Of a stretch of 64,000 nucleotides of DNA, positions 17,211 through 24,901 are shown in pieces. The DNA is taken from contig NZ_LT977070.1 in the NCBI RefSeq assembly GCF_900250075.1, positions 3,366,480 through 3,430,479 on the forward strand, given 5' to 3'. Position 1 is the stretch's first letter. Every line of letters begins with the position of its first letter. The stretch comes from Cupriavidus taiwanensis (GTDB lineage Bacteria; Pseudomonadota; Gammaproteobacteria; Burkholderiales; Burkholderiaceae). The notes beneath the pieces are model-generated. The model searched no databases, was not told where the DNA came from, and worked only from the letters and a program-made list of their open reading frames with translations. The position numbers and the translations under genes were made by a program.

Positions 17211-18560
17211 ATGCAAGCAGCGGTTCACCCCGTCGACCAGATCCTGCCGGCACGCGCCATGGCGTCGCTCGGCTTCCAGCACATGCTGGTCAGTTACCTC
17301 GGTGCCATCGCGGTGCCGATGATCGTCGCCGGCGCGCTCAAGATGACGCCGGCGCAGACCACCATGCTGATCAGCACCGCGCTGTTCACTTCCGGCATCG
17401 CCACGCTGCTGCAGACCGTGGGCTTCTGGAAGTTCGGCGTGCGCCTGCCGCTGATGCAGGGCGTGGCGTTCAGTTCCGTGGGCCCGGTCATCGCCATCGG
17501 CACCGATCCCGCGCTCGGCTTCAACGGCGTTTGCGGCGCCATCATCGCCGCCGGCGTGATCGCGATGTTGCTGGCGCCCGTGATCGGCAAGCTCAAGCGC
17601 TTCTTCCCGCCGGTGGTGAGCGGCTGCACCATCACCGCGGTTGGCCTGTCGCTGTTCCCGGTTTCGTTTCACTGGTTTGGAGGCGGAAGGGGCGCGCCGG
17701 ATTTCGGCGCGCCCATCTTTTTCCTGGTCGCCTTCGGCGTGGTGGCACTGATCCTGCTTATCAACCGGCACGGCGGCGAACTGGTGCGCAACCTGTCGGT
17801 GGTGATCGGCCTGCTGGCCGGCGGCGCGGTGGCGTGGATGCTGGGCATGGGCAGCTTCGATGAAGTCGCGCGCGCGCCGTGGTTCACCATGGTGACGCCG
17901 TTTGCGTTCGGCATGCCCACCTTCAACATCGGCGCCATCACCACCATGGTGATCGTGATGGTGGTGCAGATGGTCGAGTCGATGGGCCTGTTCGTCGCCG
18001 TCGGCGACATCGTCAAGCGCCCGCTGACCGAGCGCGACGCCACCCGCGGCCTGCGCGCCAACGGCCTGGCCAGCGCCATCGGCGGCATGTTCGCGGCGTT
18101 CCCGTACATCGCCTTCATGGAGAACGTGGGGCTGGTGATCGTCACCGGCGTGCGCAGCCGCTGGGTCGTCGCCACCTGCGGCGTGATGCTGTGCGCGGTG
18201 GCGCTGGTGCCCAAGATCGGCGCGCTGTTTGCATCGATCCCGGCCGCGGCGCTGGGCGGGGCCACCATGGTGATGTTCGGCGTGGTCGTCGCCGCCGGCA
18301 TCAAGACGCTGGGCGAGGTGGAGTACGAGCGCAATCCCAACAACCTCTCCATCGTCTCCATCACGCTGGGCTGCGCAATGATGCCGGTGATGCTGCCCGG
18401 CATGCTGGAGAAGCTGCCCGGCTTCCTGCAGCCCTTCGTCCATAGCAGCGTGATCATCGCCTGCGTGGTTTCCGTGGTCCTCAACCTGATTCTCAACGGC
18501 CTGCCAGCCCGTGAAGCCGACGAGCTGCCCGCCAGTGCCGACAACGTCCAAGGGGTCTGA
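17211..18560 (+). CDS. NCS2-family nucleobase/xanthine-type permease (second copy)
   Basis: A 449-residue polytopic inner-membrane transporter, paralogous to the permease at 7679 and carrying the family motif ENVGLVIVTG. It opens with HPVDQILPAR, like the other copy's HPVDEVLPPP, so the two are close relatives. ATG 17211 follows CAGGAG. The deaminase-type amidohydrolase starts 4 bp after its stop, so the two form a transport-deamination unit for a purine-like or triazine-like heterocycle (inference). Confidence 0.9.
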   Translation: MQAAVHPVDQILPARAMASLGFQHMLVSYLGAIAVPMIVAGALKMTPAQTTMLISTALFTSGIATLLQTVGFWKFGVRLPLMQGVAFSSVGPVIAIGTDPALGFNGVCGAIIAAGVIAMLLAPVIGKLKRFFPPVVSGCTITAVGLSLFPVSFHWFGGGRGAPDFGAPIFFLVAFGVVALILLINRHGGELVRNLSVVIGLLAGGAVAWMLGMGSFDEVARAPWFTMVTPFAFGMPTFNIGAITTMVIVMVVQMVESMGLFVAVGDIVKRPLTERDATRGLRANGLASAIGGMFAAFPYIAFMENVGLVIVTGVRSRWVVATCGVMLCAVALVPKIGALFASIPAAALGGATMVMFGVVVAAGIKTLGEVEYERNPNNLSIVSITLGCAMMPVMLPGMLEKLPGFLQPFVHSSVIIACVVSVVLNLILNGLPAREADELPASADNVQGV

Positions 18561-18564
18561 CAAC

Positions 18565-19986
18565 ATGGTGCACAACACCAACGCCACCACCGCCACCACC
18601 GCCACCAACGCGCCGGCCGGCGCGCTGCTGATCCGCAACGCCGCCGCCGTGATGACCGGCCGCGCGGGCGCCGCCGCGCGTGCCGGCGCCGCCGACATCC
18701 GCATCCGCGACGGCCGCATCGCCGAGATAGGCACCGGCCTGCCCCGCCACGACGGCGAAGCCCTGCTCGACGCCAGCGGCTGCGTGGTCTACCCCGGCTG
18801 GGTCAACACCCACCATCATTTGTTCCAGAACCTGCTGAAGGCAGTGCCCAGCGGCATGAACGCCGGACTCGAGCAATGGCTCGCGGCCGTCGCTTACCCG
18901 CGCCTGGCGCGCTTCACCCCCGAAATCTTCCGCACCGCGGTGCGCCTGGGCATGGCGGAGCTGCTGCTGTCCGGCACCACCACGTGCGCCGACCACCACT
19001 ACCTGTATCACCACGGCCACGGCGCGGAGACCGGCGACGTGCTGTTCGAGGTGGCCGAAGAACTGGGCATGCGCCTGGTGCTGTGCCGCGGTGGCGCGAT
19101 CCAGTCCGCCTCCGATCATCCCGGCATGCGCGCCACCGCGCTGGTGCCCGAGACGCTGGACGAAATGCTGGCCGATATCGAACGGCTGAAATCACGCTAC
19201 CACGACCCCGCCGCCGACGGCCTGCGCCGCGTGGTGGTGGCCCCGACCACACCCACCTTCTCGCTGCCGCCCGCCCTGCTGCGCGAACTCGCCGCCTTTG
19301 GCCGCGGCATGGACCTGCGCCTGCATTCGCACCTGTCCGAGACCGACAACTACGTCAGGTTCTGCCGCGAGAAATACCAGTGCACGCCGGTCCAGTTCGT
19401 CGCCGACCACGACTGGCTGGGGCCCGATGTCTGGTTCGCGCACCTCGTCACGGTCAACCCGGAAGAGATCCGCATGCTGGCCGTGACCAACACCGGCATG
19501 GCGCATTGCCCGGTCAGCAATGCGCGGCTCGGCAGCGGTATCGCGCCAGTGCGGGCGATGGCGGATGCGGGCGTGCCGATTTCACTCGGCGTCGATGGGG
19601 TCGCTTCCAACGAGTCGGGCAGCATGGTGCATGAGGCCAATTTTGCGTGGCTGGTGCATCGCGCGCTCGGCGGCGCCGCGCAAACGCGGGTGGAGGAGGT
19701 AATTCATTGGGGCACTGCCGGCGGGGCGCAGGTTCTGGGGCTGCCCGGTATCGGCACGCTTGCGCCGGGACAATCGGCGGACCTGGCGATCTATGACGTC
19801 AGCGGGCTGCGGTTTCATGGGTTTCATGACATCGGTACGGCGCCGGTCGCGGCGGGGGAGCCGACGCCGGTTCGGGATGTGCTGGTGCGGGGGCGGCAGG
19901 TGGTGCGGGATGGGGCGGTGGTGGGGTTGGATTTGGAGAAGTTGAGGCGGGAGGCGCGGGAGGCGTTGATGGGGTTGGTGGATTGA
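18565..19986 (+). CDS. 8-oxoguanine deaminase / hydroxydechloroatrazine hydrolase-like amidohydrolase
   Basis: A 473-residue metal-dependent deaminase of the TrzN/AtzB/8-oxoguanine deaminase group. The metal motif HHH (83-85) sits in GWVNTHHHLFQNL. Further ligands are in LHSHLSE, the HLVTV region and GVDGVASNESGS. The first 18 residues are Thr/Ala-rich, encoded by a 9-bp tandem repeat, and are probably dispensable. The start at ATG 18565 lies 4 bp after the permease stop. The last 130 codons or so are G-rich and C-poor compared with the rest. Substrate likely an amino-substituted purine or s-triazine; not certain. Confidence 0.82.
   Translation: MVHNTNATTATTATNAPAGALLIRNAAAVMTGRAGAAARAGAADIRIRDGRIAEIGTGLPRHDGEALLDASGCVVYPGWVNTHHHLFQNLLKAVPSGMNAGLEQWLAAVAYPRLARFTPEIFRTAVRLGMAELLLSGTTTCADHHYLYHHGHGAETGDVLFEVAEELGMRLVLCRGGAIQSASDHPGMRATALVPETLDEMLADIERLKSRYHDPAADGLRRVVVAPTTPTFSLPPALLRELAAFGRGMDLRLHSHLSETDNYVRFCREKYQCTPVQFVADHDWLGPDVWFAHLVTVNPEEIRMLAVTNTGMAHCPVSNARLGSGIAPVRAMADAGVPISLGVDGVASNESGSMVHEANFAWLVHRALGGAAQTRVEEVIHWGTAGGAQVLGLPGIGTLAPGQSADLAIYDVSGLRFHGFHDIGTAPVAAGEPTPVRDVLVRGRQVVRDGAVVGLDLEKLRREAREALMGLVD
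18583..18606 (+). repeat. 9-bp tandem repeat in deaminase N-terminus
   Basis: GCCACCACC occurs twice, followed by a partial third unit, and encodes repeated Ala-Thr-Thr. It is a potential slippage site, but units are multiples of three so length change would not shift the frame. Confidence 0.6.
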
Positions 19987-20007
19987 GGGGGATTGGTGTC
20001 GCTTTGG

Positions 20008-20655
20008 CTATGGGTCTGGGACGAACCGCATTGAGCGGATGATGGCCAGGACGTCGGGGAGTGCCTGCTCTGATCGTTTCAAGATCGGCTTGCCCCGTGT
20101 TGCGGTGATCTCACGCGGATCGTAGCCCAACAGCCAGTCGCCGTTCTGAGTCATCACTGCCCGATGCTCATCCCCCATGCAGAAGGCCAATGTCCGACGC
20201 CGAGGGGGCGCCACTGCGCTCCATGTGTAGATGTACGCTTCGCTGTAGTAATGGGGGTTCAGCTCGTCAATGCGCCGGAGTTGTACATCCCGGGCATAGT
20301 CCTTGTCATCGCCGCGATATGCCTCCATTAGCTCGGGACATATCGTCTTTGCGTTCCCGGGATGGCAGCTGATCGAAAAATACATCTCACGTGCGTAGCG
20401 GCCCTTGGGATAATACTTGTCGTGACGAAACCAACCCATTGGCAGCGAGGCCGTTTCATCTACCCTGGCCTCTCCGCCGCCCTTAGCCACGAACGCTAAC
20501 GCGCAATCTTTGATTGGTATCACGTAGCGCTGCATTCCTTTCCCTAAGGACTCTTCATCATTCTCCCCACCATGAGCACTTAAGCTGATTGCCAAGAGCA
20601 ATGGTGCTATCCAATGTCCGCTCAATATCTTGCGCCTTGGCCTTATTTTTTCCAT
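20008..20655 (-). CDS. Uncharacterised exported protein
   Basis: 215 residues with a basic N-terminus and hydrophobic segment (IAPLLLAISLSAHG) typical of a signal peptide. The mature part has four cysteines and a C-terminal LPDVLAIIRSMRF segment. I do not recognise the family. Its start overlaps the end of the upstream ORF (20643-20945) by 13 bp, the coupling often seen for toxin-immunity pairs, but no toxin domain is recognisable. Base composition is lower in GC than the neighbouring operons, suggesting acquired DNA. Confidence 0.6.
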   Translation of the reverse strand: MEKIRPRRKILSGHWIAPLLLAISLSAHGGENDEESLGKGMQRYVIPIKDCALAFVAKGGGEARVDETASLPMGWFRHDKYYPKGRYAREMYFSISCHPGNAKTICPELMEAYRGDDKDYARDVQLRRIDELNPHYYSEAYIYTWSAVAPPRRRTLAFCMGDEHRAVMTQNGDWLLGYDPREITATRGKPILKRSEQALPDVLAIIRSMRFVPDP

Positions 20656-20945
20656 TGATATTCCTCTGGCTTGAATTGCAGCGTGCCCGACGCGTCAGGG
20701 AACTGGGGCTGATCGAACAGCAGTACTTGCGCGTAGGCGTAAGCGTGATAACGGTCCACTAGGCCGTTCAGAGAAGGATTAGCTCGCTCCAGGTGGTTCG
20801 GGAGGTTCACGAGGCAAGATGCGCGACGGAACGAGACATTCTCATAGAACACGAACAGATCGCGATCGAGCGGCCCTTCTCCATCCAGCGCATACAGACG
20901 ATGAGTAGAGGAAAAGAGATGTTGGTAGAGGCTTGCAGTGTCCAT
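20643..20945 (-). CDS. Uncharacterised ORF, possible effector C-terminal remnant
   Basis: 100 residues from the ATG at 20945 (a TTG at 20960 is also possible). It is rich in aromatic and acidic residues and ends in a strongly hydrophilic tail. No family recognised. It overlaps the exported-protein gene downstream by 13 bp, so the two are probably translated together. Its lack of a convincing ribosome site and the broken frames upstream (to about 21200) leave open that it is the 3' end of a decayed larger gene. Confidence 0.4.
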   Translation of the reverse strand: MDTASLYQHLFSSTHRLYALDGEGPLDRDLFVFYENVSFRRASCLVNLPNHLERANPSLNGLVDRYHAYAYAQVLLFDQPQFPDASGTLQFKPEEYQWKK

Positions 20946-21486
20946 GTCCCGATCCGTCAAACCGCCATGTTGTTCGCACGCGCTACTGCGACTTCGGCGC
21001 TTAGCAATCGGCTATTTGTGCCCCTGCATCTAAAGGAAATCAACGGCGGGATCCGGATTCGAAGCGCGATATTCATCTCGATCAAATACCGGGAGCCTTT
21101 CTTTCCCTTCAACGGGACGAATTTTCGTTTCGAATGTGCTCTTAGCATTTCGGCTATTGGCTAGCGGGCGAGGCTCGGGCAGCATGCGGCGTCCGTATCG
21201 GATTGCGAACTGTCTTATCGCGCCGCGTGCCGTGGCGCGGGAGACTGGGGCTGTCATCGAACAACGGTGACCGAGTGTGGAAACTCGAATGCCTACCCCT
21301 GCGGCAATCGCTCTTGCGATTGCCCGCATCCGCGTACGCGCGCCACTCAGCTTTATGGCGGGCCGGGCGAGGCAGCCGTCAGGCTGACCGGGATTGGGGC
21401 AAGCACCGGTTTCCACCCTCGTCGTCAGGCCCGCCGCCCTCCTCTTGCGTCGCGCGGCGGACCTTCATGCAACGATTGGAGGTCCT
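20946..21486. other. Gene-poor, lower-GC stretch
   Basis: About 540 bp with visibly lower GC and no reading frame I can defend. On the minus strand around 21030-21150 one frame reads protein-like (RPVEGKERLPVFDRDEY) before a stop, suggesting the remnant of a degraded gene joined to the ORF at 20643. Confidence 0.45.
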
Positions 21487-21675
21487 ATGTCGGAAATCGA
21501 TCTATCTACGGCGCGGTACAGTCTCTTGGCGGTGGCAGCAAGCATTGATGGGGTACTTGCCTTGCTGGAGCAGCAGAGTGAATGGTGGGAAGGCGGCTTT
21601 GCGGCGTTTTGCCTGTTGGGATTGGTGAAGGCGCAGTTGGAGCGGGTGCTGGAGGACGATCTGCCGGCCTCTTGA
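21487..21675 (+). CDS. Small uncharacterised protein
   Basis: 62 residues starting at ATG 21487, 6 nt after a good GGAGG. The sequence is helical and amphipathic (SLLAVAASIDGVLALLEQQ, then CLLGLVKAQLERVLEDD). It resembles small orphan proteins common in Ralstonia and Cupriavidus accessory regions, but I cannot assign a family with confidence. No operon partner. Confidence 0.5.
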   Translation: MSEIDLSTARYSLLAVAASIDGVLALLEQQSEWWEGGFAAFCLLGLVKAQLERVLEDDLPAS

Positions 21676-21731
21676 TGCAGACCGCTTGCCGGCACGAATG
21701 GTTGGCATTGCGGTTAAGCACGTCTCCTTGC

Positions 21732-21773
21732 GCTTGTTTGCCCCCCTCTTCCGACTGACTACGGGAGAGGGGC
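21732..21773. repeat. Degenerate REP-type palindrome
   Basis: GCTTGTTTGCCCCCCTCTTC followed by CGGGAGAGGGGCGG: the flanks and half-arms match the REP copies at 16770, 16905 and 22845, but the left arm and loop have diverged. Confidence 0.55.
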
Positions 21774-21866
21774 GGACTAGCTGATCAGGCTTACACGAAG
21801 TCAGGCCGAATGCGAAGTGTCCTATCGCTTTGAGCGCCGGGAAGCGTGAAACTGGGATACACTTCA

Positions 21867-21885
21867 ACCTATCAAAATAATAGGT
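21867..21885. promoter_or_regulatory. Dyad upstream of toxin-antitoxin-like pair
   Basis: ACCTAT (21867-21872), 7 nt, then ATAGGT (21880-21885): a perfect 6-bp inverted repeat ending 6 bp before the GTG start of the DUF4258 gene. Placement fits autoregulation by the HTH protein of the pair. Confidence 0.5.
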
Positions 21886-21891
21886 GACCCA

Positions 21892-22200
21892 GTGAGGCAC
21901 CCGTCGACACGTCAGTTGGAAAAGCACATTCACGCATGTGCTATGGAAACGTCGAACATTGTGTTCGCGGCTCATGCGCGAGACCGAATGCGGCTGCGGA
22001 TGATCAACGACCCGATGGTTCTCGAAGCGCTTCGTAAAGGCCTGATTTCGCGCGAACCGGAGCCTGACATGCGGACACCCGGCCTTCGCTGCGTGATGGA
22101 GCGTTATGTTTCGGGGATCAACGTTGGCGTCGTTGTCCTGGTCGATTACCCAGCGTCCGACTTGACTGTCATTACGGTGATGGATGTGACCAAGAGGTAA
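21892..22200 (+). CDS. DUF4258 protein, putative toxin of a toxin-antitoxin pair
   Basis: 102 residues from GTG 21892 (an internal ATG at 21943 is possible). The conserved pattern FAAHARDRMRLR followed by VLEALRKGLIS and a C-terminal beta-rich half matches DUF4258, a small fold related to RelE/MqsR-like toxins. The HTH gene begins 4 bp after its stop. Gene order toxin then antitoxin is as in mqsRA and higBA. Toxicity is inferred from family and context only. Confidence 0.7.
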   Translation: MRHPSTRQLEKHIHACAMETSNIVFAAHARDRMRLRMINDPMVLEALRKGLISREPEPDMRTPGLRCVMERYVSGINVGVVVLVDYPASDLTVITVMDVTKR

Positions 22201-22204
22201 GAAG

Positions 22205-22675
22205 ATGTACCACTACACAGACGGCGGCCTCAAGAACGTGTGGCTGGTCAATGGCTACAAGGTTCATAACACGCCCTATGGCGAAGGCGTGTCTATCGAG
22301 AATCTAGATGGTCTCTGCGTCGCCATTTGCCTGGCCCTGGCCAAAAAACCCTCCCCTCTCACCGGTACGGAATTCCGCTATATCCGCAGCGCAGGCTTGA
22401 TGCAGTCGCAAGCCGGTCTGGCGAAATTGCTCGGCAACAATGAGCAGGCCGTAGCGCGTTGGGAGAAGACCGGCAAGTTGCCTAGCTGGGCCGACAAACT
22501 GGTGCGCCTCCTTTACCTGGCCCGCGCGGAAGGCAATGCACCGATTGCCTCAGTGATTGAGCGCATCAACGCAATCGAGCGCGCGGAGAAGCAGAAGATC
22601 GTGCTACGCACTGTAAAGTCAGGATGGGCATCCAAGTTGGAGCCGCAAAGCAGTGGCGGAAGCGTTGCTGCATAA
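22205..22675 (+). CDS. HTH-domain antitoxin-like regulator
   Basis: 156 residues. The N-terminal part (YHYTDGGLKNVWLVNGYKVH) precedes a central XRE-like helix-turn-helix (FRYIRSAGLMQSQAGLAKLL, then NEQAVARWEKTGKLP) and a C-terminal helical tail. This architecture is typical of MqsA/HigA-type antitoxin-regulators paired with DUF4258 proteins. It starts 4 bp after the DUF4258 stop and likely binds the dyad at 21867-21885. Confidence 0.75.
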   Translation: MYHYTDGGLKNVWLVNGYKVHNTPYGEGVSIENLDGLCVAICLALAKKPSPLTGTEFRYIRSAGLMQSQAGLAKLLGNNEQAVARWEKTGKLPSWADKLVRLLYLARAEGNAPIASVIERINAIERAEKQKIVLRTVKSGWASKLEPQSSGGSVAA

Positions 22676-22988
22676 GACTCCTGCATGCCCCACTACCGGA
22701 CAGCGGTCGATGCAGACCGTAGAGCGCCTTAGGATTTCGTACCATCGTCGTGCCGTCGGTCCCTGAGGCCGCTATCCAGATAGTGGTACACCTTCGATGT
22801 TCGTTGCGTTGGTGACTTCGTTGATGCGCCGGCCCTCTCCCCCGCCCCTCTCCCGCAAGCGGGAGAGGGGCGCAAACAAGCGGGAGGGAAAAATTCTATG
22901 TGCTCCTCCGCTACAACGGCGCGCTCACCGATGCCCCCTGCGGGGCGCTAAGGCCCGCCCCCTGAGCGCCGAGCCAAGTAAAGCCCAA
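22676..22988. other. Intergenic region with REP element
   Basis: 313 bp between the antitoxin-like gene and the convergent TRAP gene. It contains a REP-type palindrome at 22845-22870. I see no gene or clear terminator. Confidence 0.6.
22845..22870. repeat. REP-type palindrome, copy C
   Basis: Arms CCCCTCTCCCGC and GCGGGAGAGGGG around AA. The left flank GGCCCTCTCCCCCG and right flank CGCAAAC give the same orientation as copy B. It lies at the 3' ends of two convergent genes, a usual REP position. Confidence 0.8.
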
Positions 22989-24863
22989 TTACAAAAACCC
23001 AATCGAAAACCAAGGCACCAACGTCAACAGCACCAGCGCCACAAACAGCGCCGCCATATGCGGCCACACCTTTGGCATCGCCACGTCCGGCGACACGCGC
23101 CCGATCGCGCAGGCAGCATAGAACCCCACGCCGAACGGCGGCGCGAACAGCCCCAGCCCCATCGCGAAAATCACGACCATGGCGTAATGCACCTCATGCA
23201 CGCCGACCAGCTTCGCAATCGGGAACAGCAACGGCCCGAACAGCACGATGGCGGGGATGCCTTCGAGCAGGCTGCCCAGGATCACGAACGCCAGCGCCGA
23301 CACCAGCAGGAAGCCGGTCTTGCCGCCGGGAACGGCCGACAGAATTTCCACCAAGTCTTGCGCGAAGCCGGACTGGGTCAGCGCCCAGGCCATCGCGGTG
23401 GCACAGCCCACGATCAGCAGGATCGCCCCTGACAGTGCCGCCGTGTCCAACAGCATCGGGTAAATCCGGCGCCAGTCGAACTGGCGGTACACCAGGACCC
23501 CTGCCACCACCGCATAGAAGATGCCGATGGTGGATACCTCGGTGGCAGTGGCCACGCCCTCCACCACGGCGGTGCGAATGATGACGGGCAGCGCCAGCGC
23601 CGGCAGCGCCACCAGCAGCGCCTTCACGATCGCCGGGCGGGATGGCCGCGGTACTCGGCTCATGTCTTCCTTGCGGGTCTGGAACCAGACCACCAGCGAC
23701 ATCATCACCAAGCCTACCGCCGCTGGCATCAGGCCACCGATGAACAGCGAGGTGATGGACACCCCCGTTACCGATCCCACCGTGATCAGGACGATGCTGG
23801 GTGGGATGGTCTCGGACATCGCGCCCGAGGCCGACAGCAGCCCGATCAGGTCGCCGTCCTTGGCACCGCGCCGCTTCATTTCGGGGAACAGGCTTGGCGC
23901 CACGGCGGCCATGTCGGCGGCCTTTGCACCGGAGATGCCGGAGACGATATACATCGCGCCGAGCAGCACATACTGCAAGCCACCGCGCAGATGGCCGATC
24001 AGGCTGACCAGGAAGTGGATCATCGCGCGCGCCAGGCCGGTCATCTCGATCAGCGCGCCCAGGAAGACAAAAAGCGGCACCGCCAGCAGGATCAGGTGCG
24101 ACATGCCCTCCTGCATGCGATTCGGAATGATCGACAGCGGCGTGGCGGTCGACAGCGACAGGTAGCACAGCGTGGCCAGGCCGAAGGCGAAGGCGATCGG
24201 TACGCCGATCGCGACGCATGCGACCAGCATCAGCAGGAAGAAGATCACCAGGTTGATATTGCCCAGCGTCATCAGCGTCGGCGACAGCAACCACAGCAGG
24301 CCGCCGCACAATGCCACCATCAGGCCGGTCGCAGCCACCGGCTTCCAGTGCGCCGACAGCAAGCGCAGGATGGCCGCCACCAGCATCAGCACGACGCCGG
24401 CCAGCACCGCGGCGGCGCGGTAGCCTTCACTGATCTCCAGCGTCGGCGTCGACACCTCGAGGTGCTCGGTCAGATGCTCCCACGCCGGCCGCAGCAACAG
24501 CGACAGGAATGCCACCACGAGCCACATGCCGAGCGCATCCACCCAGGCGCGCCTGGCCGGCGGCAGGGCCTTGATAAAGGTGGTCAGCTGCATGTGGGCA
24601 CCGCGGTCCAGCGCGATGATGGCGCCGAGCATCGCCAGCCACAGGAACAGGATGCTGGCCAGTTCATCCGTCCAGGGCACCGGCTGGTGCAGGGCGTAGC
24701 GCGCGAACGCGCCGCCGCCCAGCAACAGGATCTCTGCCAGCACGATCAGCGCAGCCGGCACCTCCACCACGCAGGCCATCAGGCGGCGCCAGCACGCCGC
24801 GGCGGCTGACGGCGTTGACCACGCCAATGGCGCCGGCGCAATGGCTTCAGCGGTGTGCTCCAT
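22989..24863 (-). CDS. TRAP transporter fused DctQ-DctM permease
   Basis: A 624-residue membrane protein joining a small-subunit DctQ domain (about residues 1-190; motif WTDELASILFLWLAMLGA) to a large-subunit DctM domain with GISGAKAADMAAVAPSLFPE and GAMSETIPPS. It imports an organic acid together with sodium, using the binding protein encoded upstream (24902). The ATG at 24863 follows GGAGA; the longer upstream extension is not conserved-looking. Context with hexuronate enzymes suggests a sugar acid as substrate. Confidence 0.92.
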   Translation of the reverse strand: MEHTAEAIAPAPLAWSTPSAAAACWRRLMACVVEVPAALIVLAEILLLGGGAFARYALHQPVPWTDELASILFLWLAMLGAIIALDRGAHMQLTTFIKALPPARRAWVDALGMWLVVAFLSLLLRPAWEHLTEHLEVSTPTLEISEGYRAAAVLAGVVLMLVAAILRLLSAHWKPVAATGLMVALCGGLLWLLSPTLMTLGNINLVIFFLLMLVACVAIGVPIAFAFGLATLCYLSLSTATPLSIIPNRMQEGMSHLILLAVPLFVFLGALIEMTGLARAMIHFLVSLIGHLRGGLQYVLLGAMYIVSGISGAKAADMAAVAPSLFPEMKRRGAKDGDLIGLLSASGAMSETIPPSIVLITVGSVTGVSITSLFIGGLMPAAVGLVMMSLVVWFQTRKEDMSRVPRPSRPAIVKALLVALPALALPVIIRTAVVEGVATATEVSTIGIFYAVVAGVLVYRQFDWRRIYPMLLDTAALSGAILLIVGCATAMAWALTQSGFAQDLVEILSAVPGGKTGFLLVSALAFVILGSLLEGIPAIVLFGPLLFPIAKLVGVHEVHYAMVVIFAMGLGLFAPPFGVGFYAACAIGRVSPDVAMPKVWPHMAALFVALVLLTLVPWFSIGFL

Positions 24864-24901
24864 CGATGTCTCCTTTCCTTCTTTATCGTTAGTGCCAGCC
24901 G

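Noticed and set aside
20957..21148. 63-residue minus-strand ORF
   Set aside because: Composition is not protein-like and there is no ribosome site; it lies in a region that looks degraded.
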